Assembly: GCF_011764565.1 (NCBI RefSeq)
Contig: NZ_AP022871.1
Coordinates: 8,122,320-8,186,319 of the forward strand
DNA: 64,000 bases
Direction: 5' to 3'
Origin: Phytohabitans suffuscus
GTDB taxonomy: Bacteria; Actinomycetota; Actinomycetes; Mycobacteriales; Micromonosporaceae
Below, piece after piece: positions 36,974 to 45,424 of the stretch. A model generated the notes under the pieces. The model saw only the letters and a program-made list of their open reading frames with translations, ran no database searches and was not told the DNA's origin. Position 1 is the stretch's first letter. Each line of letters opens with the position of its first letter. The position numbers and the translations under genes were made by a program.

Positions 36974-37478
36974 GGTCGACGACACTAGCGCGGGCCACCG
37001 ACAGCCGCCGGTCCAGCCGACGCAGCAGGTCGGCGACGGCCAGGGCGAGGACCAGCACGAACGCGACGTTGCGCAGGGCCACCGGGTAGCCGAGGTCGGT
37101 GACGTCGAGGAAGGGGTACGGGTACCAGCCGGTGACCGCGCCGCGGACCAGCGTGTACGCCACCCAGGCGGCCGGCCACGCGAACGCCCACCACACCGTG
37201 TGCCAGGTGATCCGCGGCCGGGGGCCGAACAGCAGCCAGCCGACGACCGTCCAGAGTGGGCAGAAGTAGTGGAACGCGGCGTTGAGCCACACCTCGACGC
37301 CCTCGTGCGCGACGAGGCCGGCGAGCACCGTCGCGTACACGACGCCGGTGATCGTGATGCCGAGCAGGCCGTCGAGGCGCAGGACGCGCCACGCGCGGCC
37401 GTTCCGGGCGGGGTCGGCGGCGAGCGTCGCGGCGGCGGCGAGCACGAGCAGGTTGCTCTGGATGGTGATATTTACCAC
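36966..37478 (-). CDS. Pr6Pr-family membrane protein, N-terminally truncated
   Basis: 170 residues with five hydrophobic helices. FTIQSN-like VNITIQSNLLVLAAA and VYATVLAGLVAHEGVEVWLN, AAFHYFCPLWTVVGWLLFGP and YPYPFLDVTDLGYPVALRNV are the hallmarks of the Pr6Pr (FAR-17a/AIG1-like) family. The usual first helix of some 40-50 residues is missing: an in-frame TGA lies five codons before GTG 37478, and the neighbouring gene ends 39 bases upstream, so the beginning is physically absent. Probably a decayed or shortened gene. Confidence 0.65.
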   Translation of the reverse strand: MVNITIQSNLLVLAAAATLAADPARNGRAWRVLRLDGLLGITITGVVYATVLAGLVAHEGVEVWLNAAFHYFCPLWTVVGWLLFGPRPRITWHTVWWAFAWPAAWVAYTLVRGAVTGWYPYPFLDVTDLGYPVALRNVAFVLVLALAVADLLRRLDRRLSVARASVVDHG

Positions 37479-37517
37479 AAACGGAACATGTCAGGCAAAG
37501 CCGGGCCCTTGGCGTTG

Positions 37518-38117
37518 TCAGCGCCGGCGGGCGAGGGCGACGAGGTCCTTGGGGTCGTCGGCGTAGAAGCGGATCTCGTGCACCGGATCCGGGCCGGTCT
37601 TCGGGAGCCGCAGGGGCTCACGGAGGGTGACGTCGACGCTGGTCTGGCCGCCCGTGCCGAGGTTGGCGACCACGCGGTCGCCGGACCGCTCGACCTGGAT
37701 CGCGCGGCTGGAGGGGAGCGAGCGGTAGCGGTGGCCGACCGCGGCGACCGCGTCCCACGGGATCGTCACGTCGACCGAGGTGCCGTTGCGGATCCGGATG
37801 CCGGCGTCGCCGACGACGTGCGGGCTGGTGAGCAGCGCGCCGAGCAGTCCGAGCATCCAGACCAGGCCGTAGACGCCGGCGGCGAGCGCGATGTAGCGGA
37901 CCGCGGGCCACGGCACGAGCCGGCTGATGACCAGGTCGAGGATCGGGACCTCCAGCGCGGACAGGACGATGAAGACCACGAAGATCGGCTTGACCGGGCC
38001 GGCGTGCCCGAACGCCACGTCGCCGGGGGCGAGCGCGCGGGGGCGGCGGGTGATCCACCGGTACAGGCCGCGCCACATCGCCGCCTCGTAGGCCGTCACT
38101 GTCCGTAGCGCGCTCAT
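37518..38117 (-). CDS. Membrane protein with two helices and a PH-like tail
   Basis: 199 residues, ATG 38117 with GAGGAGGGGG upstream. Two membrane helices lie near residues 44-95 (VKPIFVVFIVLSALEVPILD and IALAAGVYGLVWMLGLLGAL). The C-terminal 100 residues (VGDAGIRIRNGTSVDVTIPW, PSSRAIQVERSGDRVVANLG) look like a bacterial PH-like beta domain. Function unknown. It is divergent from a TetR gene, with two operator copies between, so it is very likely the regulator's target. Confidence 0.75.
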   Translation of the reverse strand: MSALRTVTAYEAAMWRGLYRWITRRPRALAPGDVAFGHAGPVKPIFVVFIVLSALEVPILDLVISRLVPWPAVRYIALAAGVYGLVWMLGLLGALLTSPHVVGDAGIRIRNGTSVDVTIPWDAVAAVGHRYRSLPSSRAIQVERSGDRVVANLGTGGQTSVDVTLREPLRLPKTGPDPVHEIRFYADDPKDLVALARRR

Positions 38118-38153
38118 CGCCCCCTCCTCTTTCGGTACCGTCCTCAGTTTTGC

Positions 38154-38195
38154 GTTGCGGTCGCAACGTAACACGCGTGCCGTTGCGGTCGCAAT
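38154..38195. promoter_or_regulatory. Duplicated TetR operator
   Basis: GTTGCGGTCGCAAC (38154-38167) and GTTGCGGTCGCAAT (38182-38195) are near-perfect palindromes repeated 28 bp apart in the divergent gap of the membrane protein and the TetR gene. The spacing puts both on the same DNA face within about one turn error (28 bp is 2.7 turns). Confidence 0.8.
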
Positions 38196-38212
38196 GTGAA
38201 ACCATGTGGGGC

Positions 38213-38797
38213 ATGCCGAAGGTGGTGGACCACAACGAGCGCCGCACCCGCATCGCCGAGGCGTTGCTGCGGGTCGCGGGGGAGCACGGCCTGGAGGCGG
38301 TGAGCCTGCGCCACGTCGCCGCCGAGGCGGGCGTGACCTCCGGGATGGTGCAGCACTACTTCCGGACCAAGGACGAGATGATGGCGTTCGCGCTGGAGGT
38401 GGTGCGCGAGCGGAGCGAGACGCGGATCGCCGCGGCCGCCGCCGACCTCGGCCCCGACCCCGCGCCCCGCCGGCTGCTGCGCACGGTCGTGGCCGAGGTG
38501 CTGCCGGTCGACGAGCCGCGCCGGGCCGACGGGCGGGTGGCGCTGGCCTTCCTCGCGTACACGGCGGTCCGCCCCGAGGCCGCCGCCCCGCTGCGCGCCG
38601 ACACCGCGGCGATGCTCGCCTTCGTGGCCGAGCGGATCCGCGCCGGGGGCCCTCGGCCGGGGATCGACCCGGACCGGGCGGCGGTGGGGCTGCTCGCGCT
38701 GATGGAGGGCCTCGGCGTGCACCTGCTCGGCGGCCACTACGACGCGCGGACCGCGCTCGACGCCCTCGACGCCCACCTCGACACGATCTTCGAGTAG
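38213..38797 (+). CDS. TetR-family regulator
   Basis: 194 residues from ATG 38213 (MPKVVDHNERRTRIAEALLR). The helix-turn-helix is VSLRHVAAEAGVTSGMVQHYFRTKDEMMAFAL, with the family's xxYFxxKxxL pattern. The C-terminal ligand domain includes RVALAFLAYTAVRPEAAAPL, like the BetI/TetR_C_6 group. Likely autoregulated through the two palindromes just upstream, and controlling the divergent membrane protein and perhaps the peroxygenase gene 36 bases downstream. An upstream start inside the operator is rejected. Confidence 0.88.
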   Translation: MPKVVDHNERRTRIAEALLRVAGEHGLEAVSLRHVAAEAGVTSGMVQHYFRTKDEMMAFALEVVRERSETRIAAAAADLGPDPAPRRLLRTVVAEVLPVDEPRRADGRVALAFLAYTAVRPEAAAPLRADTAAMLAFVAERIRAGGPRPGIDPDRAAVGLLALMEGLGVHLLGGHYDARTALDALDAHLDTIFE

Positions 38798-38833
38798 GGG
38801 TTTGCGCCCTCGCGGGACGGGCACCGGGGGTGC

Positions 38834-40024
38834 ATGCTCGGGTTCTTCCTGGAGGGGTACGGCTGGCTGCCCAACCGCCGCCGCCGTACGGCCGACGTCG
38901 TGGTGCGCACCCACCTGCTCGGGCGGCGGGTGACCGCACTGTCCGGACCGGACGCGGCGCGCTTCTTCTACGACCAGGACAACGTGCACCGCCACGGCGC
39001 CGCCCCCGGGCCGGCCCGGGACACGCTCTTCGGCCGGGGCGGCCTGCAGGGCCTGGACGGGGTGGACCACCGGCTGCGCAAGGCGATGTTCATGTCGATG
39101 CTCACCGGCGCGGGCGTGGGCCTGCTGGAACGGCACGCGGCCGCGGCCTGGGCCGAGGCCGCCGCGACCTGGGCGGCCCGCGACCGGGTGGTGCTCCTCG
39201 ACGAGACGGCGCGCGTGCTGGCGTCGGCGGTGGCGCCGTGGGCCGGCCTGCGCGGCGACGACGGGCTCGCCGCCGACCTGGTGTCCATGGTGGACGGGTT
39301 CGCCACGGCCGGTCCCCGGCACCGGCGCGCCCGCCGCGCGCGGGTCCGCCGCGAGGCGTGGCTGGTGGACGAGGTCACCCGCGCGCGTACGAACACGCCC
39401 GCCCCGGCCGGGTCGGCGCTGGCGGCGATCGCCGAGCACACCGGCGCGGCGGGCGAGCCGCTCGACGCCCGGGTGGCCGCGGTCGAACTGCTCAACGTGC
39501 TGCGGCCGACGGTGGCGGTGTGCTGGTACGTCACGTTCGCCGCGCACGCCCTGCACCTGTGGCCCGAGCACCGCGACCGGCTGCGCTCCGGCGACCCCGC
39601 GTACGCCGAGGCCTTCGCGCATGAGGTGCGCCGCTTCTACCCGTTCGCCCCCTTCATCGCCGGCCGTGCGAACCACGACCTGGCGTGGGAGGGGCACCGC
39701 GTGCCGGCCGGCTCGCTGGTGCTGCTGGACGTGTACGGGCAGAACCACGACCCGCTGCTGTGGCCCGACCCGTACGGCTTCGCGCCGGGTCGCTTCCTGG
39801 AGCGCCGGCCCGGCCCGTACGAGCTGGTCGCCCAGGGCGGCGGCGACCCGCTGACCGGGCACCGCTGCCCCGGCGAGGCCGTGACGGTCGCGCTGCTGCG
39901 CACGCTGCTGCCGATGCTCGCCCGGCTCGACTACACGGTGCCCGATCAGGACGTCTCCATCTCGCTGCGCCGGGTTCCGGCCCGGCCGCGCAGCGGCATG
40001 GTCCTCGCGTTCCCGGCCGGATGA
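38834..40024 (+). CDS. CYP152-type cytochrome P450 peroxygenase
   Basis: 396 residues. The heme-binding loop QGGGDPLTGHRCPGE has the insertion and spacing seen in the CYP152 fatty-acid peroxygenases (P450 BS-beta, SP-alpha, OleT). The I-helix reads LLNVLRPTVAVCWYVTFAAH with the Arg-Pro pair that replaces the usual acid-alcohol pair and binds the substrate carboxylate. Such enzymes use H2O2 directly to hydroxylate or decarboxylate fatty acids and need no redox partner. The N-terminus starts at the conserved GYGWLPNR; an in-frame TAG 42 bases upstream excludes a longer protein. Probably one transcript with the TetR gene. Confidence 0.88.
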   Translation: MLGFFLEGYGWLPNRRRRTADVVVRTHLLGRRVTALSGPDAARFFYDQDNVHRHGAAPGPARDTLFGRGGLQGLDGVDHRLRKAMFMSMLTGAGVGLLERHAAAAWAEAAATWAARDRVVLLDETARVLASAVAPWAGLRGDDGLAADLVSMVDGFATAGPRHRRARRARVRREAWLVDEVTRARTNTPAPAGSALAAIAEHTGAAGEPLDARVAAVELLNVLRPTVAVCWYVTFAAHALHLWPEHRDRLRSGDPAYAEAFAHEVRRFYPFAPFIAGRANHDLAWEGHRVPAGSLVLLDVYGQNHDPLLWPDPYGFAPGRFLERRPGPYELVAQGGGDPLTGHRCPGEAVTVALLRTLLPMLARLDYTVPDQDVSISLRRVPARPRSGMVLAFPAG

Positions 40025-40073
40025 CGGAAAGCGGGTGGATGCCGATCGGTCGATGTGCCGGTATCCTGAGACC

Positions 40074-40616
40074 GTGGCGCACATCGATCTTGGTATCGAC
40101 GAGAAGCAGTATCCAGGGATCATCGGCCTCAGGATGTACCGGCCGGAGACGGCCAAACCCCTCTACGACCTCGCGGACGTCCTGCTCCGCGCGCCCAACA
40201 GCCTCTCGCGCGGCGAGCGGGAGCTGATCGCGGCGTACGTGTCGAGCGGCAACGAGTGCGACTTCTGCCGCGACTCGCATTCGGCGTTCGCGGCGGCGCA
40301 GCTCGACGGCGGGCTGCCGCTGGTGCGCGACGTGTGCGTCGACCCGGAGGCCGCCGACATCTCGCCGAAGCTGCGCGCCCTGCTGCGCATCGCCGCGGCC
40401 GCCCGGGTCGACGGGCGACACGTCACCGCCGACCTGGTGGCCGCGGCGCGCGCGGAGAGCGCCACCGACCTGGAGATCCACGACACGGTGCTGATCGCGG
40501 CGGCGTTCTCGATGTTCAACCGCTACGTGGACGGGCTGGCGACGCTCGCGCCGGAGGACCCGAAGGCGTACGAGGCGACCGCCGTGCGCATCGTCGAGCA
40601 CGGCTACACCGTCTGA
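40074..40616 (+). CDS. AhpD-like/carboxymuconolactone decarboxylase family protein
   Basis: 180 residues from GTG 40074. TATCCT at 40062-40067 ends six bases before this GTG, so the gene is probably leaderless; ORF extension to 40035 is therefore rejected. The redox motif NECDFCRDSHSAFAAA gives the CxxC-x-x-x-H arrangement of AhpD-type alkylhydroperoxidases. Flanking helices LSRGERELIAAYVSS and DTVLIAAAFSMFNRYVDG fit the CMD fold. Likely a thiol peroxidase-type protein; its place after a peroxide-using P450 is suggestive but may be chance. Confidence 0.85.
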   Translation: MAHIDLGIDEKQYPGIIGLRMYRPETAKPLYDLADVLLRAPNSLSRGERELIAAYVSSGNECDFCRDSHSAFAAAQLDGGLPLVRDVCVDPEAADISPKLRALLRIAAAARVDGRHVTADLVAAARAESATDLEIHDTVLIAAAFSMFNRYVDGLATLAPEDPKAYEATAVRIVEHGYTV

Positions 40617-40710
40617 GCCCCGGCCGCCTGTCCATTGTGGGCACTGCCGCGCCGACCTTCCCGGCGCCCACGATGTTCCACCTGGGCCGGGGTGATGGTG
40701 GGATGGGCGG

Positions 40711-41610
40711 GTGGAGGAGTTCACGTACGTGACCCGGCGCCCGCCCGCGCTCGCCCGCTGGGTGGAGTCGATCTGGTACGCCCGCGGCCGGATCGACTAC
40801 GCGCGCGAGCGGATCGCGCCGACCGGGTCCACCGTCGCGGTGGTCGTGCTCGGCGACCCGATCCGGCTGGTGGCCGGTGACGGGCCGGCGTTCGTGGCGG
40901 GCGGCGGCTTCCTGCTCGGCCCGCACGACCGGCCGGTGGTGAACGAGCCGCTCGGCGAGACGCACTGCGTGGGGGTGGTGACCACGCCGGTCGGGTGCCG
41001 CGCGCTCTTCGGCGTGGCGCCGGCGTCCGTGCGTGGCCGCGTCGTCGACCTGCCGTCCGCGTGGCCGGCCGCCGCCGACCTGCGCCGGGCCCTGCGTCAC
41101 GGTCCGGCACCCGAGGAGGCGCTCGACTCGTACCAGAGCGTGCTGGCGCCCGGTGAGCCGAGCCTGGCGGTGCGGCGTTGCGCGGCGGCGGTGGCCGCCC
41201 TGGAGAGCGACCCGATGCGGCCGATAGCGGGGCTGGCCGCCGAGTTGGGGGTGTCGCACGGGCACCTGGACCGCGAGTTCACCGCGGTGGTCGGGCTGCC
41301 GCCGCGGGTGCTGTCCCGGATCCTGCGGCTGCGCGCGCTGCTCGCGGCGGTCGACGTGTACGGGACGGTCGACTGGACGGGGCTGGCGGCCGGGTACGGC
41401 TGGTTCGACCAGAGCCACTTCATCCGGGACTTCCGGCGGCACACCGGCGTGACCCCGTCCCGCTACGTGGCCGCCCAGCGCGCCGCGTACCCGCCCGACC
41501 TGGCCGAGCCGGGCTTCATACCGGAGGTGGACGTCAAGCCGGAGGCAGGCGTCGATGTGAAATCCGTCCAAGACGGCGGCGCCCGGGTGCGGGCACGCTC
41601 GCGGGCGTGA
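40711..41610 (+). CDS. AraC-family regulator
   Basis: 299 residues from GTG 40711. The C-terminal DNA-binding domain has both helix-turn-helices: IAGLAAELGVSHGHLDREFT and LAAGYGWFDQSHFIRDFRRHTGVTPSRY, the family signature. The N-terminal 150 residues are a DUF6597-like sensor domain (YVTRRPPALARWVESIWYAR). Its stop overlaps the following SRPBCC gene by GTGA, so that protein is the probable target or ligand-handling partner. Confidence 0.88.
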   Translation: MEEFTYVTRRPPALARWVESIWYARGRIDYARERIAPTGSTVAVVVLGDPIRLVAGDGPAFVAGGGFLLGPHDRPVVNEPLGETHCVGVVTTPVGCRALFGVAPASVRGRVVDLPSAWPAAADLRRALRHGPAPEEALDSYQSVLAPGEPSLAVRRCAAAVAALESDPMRPIAGLAAELGVSHGHLDREFTAVVGLPPRVLSRILRLRALLAAVDVYGTVDWTGLAAGYGWFDQSHFIRDFRRHTGVTPSRYVAAQRAAYPPDLAEPGFIPEVDVKPEAGVDVKSVQDGGARVRARSRA

Positions 41611-42023
41611 CCACTGCGTTCATCCCCGCCTTCACCACCTCCGCCATCGTCGAACGACCCGCCCCCGAGGTGTGGGCCCGGCTGACCGACTGGCCCGCCG
41701 CGCCCGCGTGGATGCCCGGCGTGGACAGCGTGCGGGTCGAGGGCGAGCGGCTGACGTTCCGGGCACGGGGGAGGGAACGCACCGGACGGGTCGAGGTGGT
41801 CGAGCCGGGCCGGACCGTGGTGCTGCACTCGGCGCAGGGCGGGGTGAGCGCCGCGTACACGTACACCTGCGAGCCGGACGGGGACCGCACGCGGGTGGCG
41901 CTGACCGCGGACTGCCGCGCGGGCGGGGTGTGGCGCCCGTTCGGCGGCCTGCTGCGTGCGGCGATCCGGCGCGCCGACGGTGGCCAGCTGGCCGCGTTCA
42001 AGCAGGTGGTCGAGGCGGGCTAG
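41607..42023 (+). CDS. SRPBCC-family protein
   Basis: 138 residues from GTG 41607, coupled to the AraC gene. Start IPAFTTSAIVERPAPEVWARLTDWPAAPAWMPGVDSVRVEG is the typical SRPBCC (START-like) opening, followed by the beta strands FRARGRERTGRVEVVEPG and AAYTYTCEPDGDRTRVALTAD and a C-terminal helix. The fold binds hydrophobic small molecules in a deep cavity (polyketide cyclases, Aha1-like proteins). No catalytic residues can be assigned. Confidence 0.8.
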   Translation: MTTAFIPAFTTSAIVERPAPEVWARLTDWPAAPAWMPGVDSVRVEGERLTFRARGRERTGRVEVVEPGRTVVLHSAQGGVSAAYTYTCEPDGDRTRVALTADCRAGGVWRPFGGLLRAAIRRADGGQLAAFKQVVEAG

Positions 42024-42037
42024 GCGATCGTGGCGGG

Positions 42038-42205
42038 CTAGGGCCTGTATCAAAGAGTTTGTCGGTGCGAGCCGGAGTCCAGGTGGCGTCAGGTGGTGGC
42101 GGGCGCAAGGTCGCATACCGGTGTCGTATGCGGCCTTGCGCCCGACGCCGCATGGCGCCACCTGGGCCCGGCGCAGCCCGGCAAGGAGTTTGATACAGGC
42201 CCTAG
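42038..42205. mobile_element. 168-bp MITE-like element with CTAG ends
   Basis: CTAGGGCCTGTATCAAA at 42038-42054 is repeated inverted at 42189-42205. Inside, CCAGGTGGCG pairs with CGCCACCTGG and CGCAAGGTCGCATAC with GTATGCGGCCTTGCG, so the whole element folds into one long hairpin. It has no gene. CTAG at both ends may be the target duplication favoured by IS5-group transposases. The same CTAGGGCCTG word ends the element at 45761-45970. Confidence 0.78.
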
Positions 42206-42236
42206 CGCTCAGGCGGGCGGTCGTGGTCTCGCTGGT

Positions 42237-43148
42237 TCAGCCGGTGCGCCACGGCACGACGCGGTGCGTCGCGGCCAGCGTCAGCGCGGTGACCGCCGAC
42301 GTGACGCCGGCGATGCCCGCGGCCGCACCGGCGTACGCGACCAGCAGCGTGCGGCGGCCCAGCTCGTCGACCGGGGTCGTGGCCACGCGGTCCACCCACC
42401 AGAAGGCGCCGGCCGCGGCCGCGAGCAGCGCCACCGCCGCGATCATCAGGAGCGCGACGGCGAGGGGGCGGGCGTCGTCGGACTTCACCCGGGCGTCCCG
42501 GCCCTGCCCGAGCACTAGCAGCAGGCCGGCGAGCGCCGCGCACCCGCCGACCACGAGCATCGCGCCGGCGACGTCGCTCGGGCGGTGCCAGCCCAGCGAC
42601 ATCGTGGCGATGCCGGCGACCGCGGCGTAGGCGGCGCCGACGACCGCGGTGACGCCGCGCAGCCGGGCCGGCACCACCAGGACGAGCGCGATGACCACCG
42701 ACATGGCGACGGTCGCGTGGCCGCTGGGAAAGCTGTTGCCGGCGGCCACCCGCTCCGGGTCGACGCCGAAGTCCGGGCGGTACAGGCCGTGCTTGAGCAC
42801 CTGCGTGGTGAGGTTGGCGGCGGCCACGAACGCGGTCACCACCACCGTGAGCAGCACCCGCCCCCGGGCCAGCGCGATCACGGCGACGACGATGGTCGCC
42901 ACGGCCACCGACGCCAGGGAGACGGCGTTGAGCACGGTGTTGGCCAGCCCGTCGACGTGGTCCCGGCCGATCGCGTTCCCCTCGAGCGCGACCGTGTCGA
43001 GCAGCTGGCCCCGCTCGTGGCGCACGAAGAACCACCACAGGCCGACCACGCAGACCGCCTCGACCAGGCCCAGGACCAGCAGCCAGGCAGCGGGGAACGT
43101 GACGCTCGCCTCGCGGACCTTCGCCCGCGCCCCAGCCGTCGTAGTCAC
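42237..43148 (-). CDS. PAP2-family membrane phosphatase
   Basis: 303 residues from GTG 43148. Eight or so membrane helices. The three phosphatase motifs are KHGLYRPD, NSFPSGHATVAMS and SLGWHRPSDVAGA, with the catalytic His in PSGH and in GWH-RPSD. The family dephosphorylates lipid phosphates such as undecaprenyl pyrophosphate or phosphatidic acid outside the membrane. A cytoplasmic-side C-terminal part with two more helices (ALLMIAAVALLAAAAGAFWW) is longer than in the minimal family member. Confidence 0.85.
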   Translation of the reverse strand: MTTTAGARAKVREASVTFPAAWLLVLGLVEAVCVVGLWWFFVRHERGQLLDTVALEGNAIGRDHVDGLANTVLNAVSLASVAVATIVVAVIALARGRVLLTVVVTAFVAAANLTTQVLKHGLYRPDFGVDPERVAAGNSFPSGHATVAMSVVIALVLVVPARLRGVTAVVGAAYAAVAGIATMSLGWHRPSDVAGAMLVVGGCAALAGLLLVLGQGRDARVKSDDARPLAVALLMIAAVALLAAAAGAFWWVDRVATTPVDELGRRTLLVAYAGAAAGIAGVTSAVTALTLAATHRVVPWRTG

Positions 43149-43427
43149 GGGGCCTTCTTTCCCCCACCGCGTCACGTTTCAACCCCAGCCCGCGTTTCTG
43201 CCCAGCCCGCGTTTCCGCCCAGCCCACTCTGCGTCGGTGGCCGCCAACCTTAGCCGCCGGCCGGTCCGGTTCTGGTGAAGAACGAGTGAAGCACGCCCGC
43301 GTTATTCGTTCGCGCCCGGCGCGGCGCCCGGCTACCGTGGATGGCGATGTGATCCGCAGCCACCCTTCGCGCCCGCGTCCGAGGCATCGCCCGGCGGGTG
43401 AAAGCGCCTACTCCGCGGTGGTGTCCC
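43149..43427. promoter_or_regulatory. Divergent control region of PAP2 and ABC-F genes
   Basis: Contains an 18-bp repeat (CCCAGCCCGCGTTTC at 43182 and 43200 areas). A TACCGT box at 43333-43338 could start the ABC-F transcript near 43345, leaving an 80-base leader. ABC-F resistance genes often carry attenuating leaders, but no convincing leader peptide is seen. Confidence 0.35.
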
Positions 43428-45113
43428 GTGTCACGTCATCCCCTCCTCGCTCATGATCTTGTCCGTACGTTCGGCGCGCGCCGCGTGCTCGACGGGGTCT
43501 CGCTCGTCGCCGCGCCCGGCCACCGCATCGGCCTGATCGGCGAGAACGGCACGGGCAAGAGCACCCTCCTGCGCCTGCTGGCCGGCGCCGACGAGCCGGA
43601 CGGCGGCACCGTCGTGCGCCCGCCGGACCTCGGGTACCTGCACCAGGAGATGCCGTTCGACCTCACCGCGACCGTCCGGGACGTGGTCGACGACGCGCTG
43701 CGCGAGGCCCGCGAGGTGCTCGCCGCGCTCGACCGGCTCAGCGCCGCCCTCGCCGCCACGCCCGAGGGCGCGCCGGGCTATCCGGACCTGCTCACCGGGT
43801 ACGGCGAGCGGCTCGACCGCGCCCAGGAGACCGACGCCTGGGACGCCCACCGCCGCGCCGGGCTGGTGCTGGAGGGCCTCGGCGTGGGCGCCATCGCGTA
43901 CGACCGCACGCTCGGCTCGATCTCCGGCGGGGAGCGCGGCCGCCTCGCCCTCGCCGCGCTGCTGATCCGCCGCCCGTCGGCGCTGCTGCTGGACGAGCCG
44001 ACCAACCACCTCGACGACGCGGCGGCCGCGTTCCTGGAGGAGCAGCTGCGCGGCCTGCCCGGCGTGGTCGTGCTCGCCAGCCACGACCGCACGCTGCTCG
44101 ACGCGGTCTGCACGGACGTCGTGGACCTCGACCCCGCCGTCGACGGACCCGCGCGGTACGGCGGCAACTACACCGACTACCAGGCCGAGAAGCGCGCCGA
44201 ACGCGAACGGTGGCAGCGCCGCTTCGCCGAGGAGCAGGAGGAGCTGGGCGAGCTGCGGCACGCGGTCGCGGTCACCGCGCACCAGGTCGGGTACGCCCGG
44301 CCGCCCAGGGACAGGAACAAGATGTCGTACGGCATGATCGGCAACCGGGTCGAGCAGCAGGTCTCCCGGCGGGTGCGCAACGCCACCCGCCGCCTCCACG
44401 AGCTCGAACGCGACCAGGTGCGCAGGCCGCCCGAGCCGCTGCGCTTCCGCGCGTCCACACTGGCCGGACGGGTCGGAGCGGCTGGAGCGGCTGGTCCGAC
44501 CGGTCCCGCCGGTCCCGCCGGTCCCGCCGGCGAGGGGCCGCTGCTGGCGGTGCGCGACCTGTGCGTGCCGGGCCGCCTCACCCTGGACCGCCTCGACCTG
44601 GCCGCCGGCGACCGGCTGCTGGTCACCGGCCCCAACGGCGCCGGAAAGTCCACATTGCTCGCCGTGCTCGCCGGCACCCTCGACGCTGGGCGTACCGGCG
44701 AGGTGCGGCGGCGGCGCGGGCTGCGGGTGGGACTGCTCACCCAGGACACCGCCTTCGACCGTCCTGATCGGACAGCCCACGACACGTACGAGGCGGCGCT
44801 GGGGCCGGAGCGCGCGGAGTCGGTACCCCTGCGGTCGCTGGGCCTGCTCGCCCCGCGCGACGTCGCGCGCCCGGTCGGCGAGCTCTCGGTCGGCCAGCGG
44901 CGGCGGCTGGCGCTGGCGCTGCTCGTGGCCGACCCGCCCGAGCTGCTCCTGCTCGACGAGCCGACGAACCACCTGTCGCCCCGGCTCTGCGACGAGTTGG
45001 AGGAGGCGCTGGGCACCAGCCCCGGCGCGGTGGTGGTGGCCAGCCACGACCGCTGGCTGCGGGCCCGGTGGCCGGGCCGCCGGATCACCCTCGAAACGGC
45101 CAGGACGACGTAG
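43428..45113 (+). CDS. ABC-F family ATPase (ribosome-associated) with a collagen-like linker
   Basis: 561 residues from GTG 43428; GTG 43398 would add ten residues and neither has a strong RBS. Two ATPase domains: Walker A GLIGENGTGKSTLLRLLAG and VTGPNGAGKSTLLAVLAG; signatures ISGGERGRLAL and LSVGQRRRLAL; Walker B ALLLDEPTNHL and LLLLDEPTNHL. No membrane helices. The inter-domain region has the coiled arm (AEKRAERERWQRRFAEEQEE) and then an unusual Gly-Pro-Ala run near residues 345-367 encoded by 9-bp repeats. ABC-F proteins free ribosomes from antibiotics or rescue stalled ones; the subgroup cannot be set. Confidence 0.87.
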   Translation: MSRHPLLAHDLVRTFGARRVLDGVSLVAAPGHRIGLIGENGTGKSTLLRLLAGADEPDGGTVVRPPDLGYLHQEMPFDLTATVRDVVDDALREAREVLAALDRLSAALAATPEGAPGYPDLLTGYGERLDRAQETDAWDAHRRAGLVLEGLGVGAIAYDRTLGSISGGERGRLALAALLIRRPSALLLDEPTNHLDDAAAAFLEEQLRGLPGVVVLASHDRTLLDAVCTDVVDLDPAVDGPARYGGNYTDYQAEKRAERERWQRRFAEEQEELGELRHAVAVTAHQVGYARPPRDRNKMSYGMIGNRVEQQVSRRVRNATRRLHELERDQVRRPPEPLRFRASTLAGRVGAAGAAGPTGPAGPAGPAGEGPLLAVRDLCVPGRLTLDRLDLAAGDRLLVTGPNGAGKSTLLAVLAGTLDAGRTGEVRRRRGLRVGLLTQDTAFDRPDRTAHDTYEAALGPERAESVPLRSLGLLAPRDVARPVGELSVGQRRRLALALLVADPPELLLLDEPTNHLSPRLCDELEEALGTSPGAVVVASHDRWLRARWPGRRITLETARTT

Positions 45114-45158
45114 GGTCGAGATCAGTGCGGCGTGGGGCGGGCGGCTATGGAGCTTTCG

Positions 45159-45178
45159 GGTTGGGGTTGGCCCCAACC
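45159..45178. terminator. Hairpin after the ABC-F gene
   Basis: GGTTGGGG and CCCCAACC pair across a TTGG loop, 45 bases after the stop. Confidence 0.6.
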
Positions 45179-45376
45179 GGCATGGCGGTTGCTCCCTGGG
45201 GGGCGGCTCGCGTCCGCGATCAGCCGGAACCTGTCCCTCGGGCGTTGCGACGGGCGGCTTTCCGGTCTGTCCTCATTGGATCGGTGAGGCCCACGGTCAC
45301 CCCCGACGAGGAGAACAAACCAGGCGAATTCGCCGCCGCCGCCACCCCTGCCCCGAACGCGCGGCCCCCGGCCACA

Positions 45377-45424
45377 GATCGTGGTATGGATCCGCCCCTA
45401 TAGGGGCGGATCCATACCACGATC
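45377..45424. repeat. 48-bp palindromic element, perfect copy
   Basis: A 48-bp perfect palindrome, each half starting GATCGTGGTATGGATCC and meeting at CCTATAGG. Same ends and length as the three copies at 6079-6929. It could form a 24-bp cruciform or RNA stem. Confidence 0.92.

Noticed and set aside
43341..43352. Leader peptide M-A-M before the ABC-F gene
   Set aside because: The predicted transcript would start at about 43345, inside this mini-ORF, so it would not be translated.
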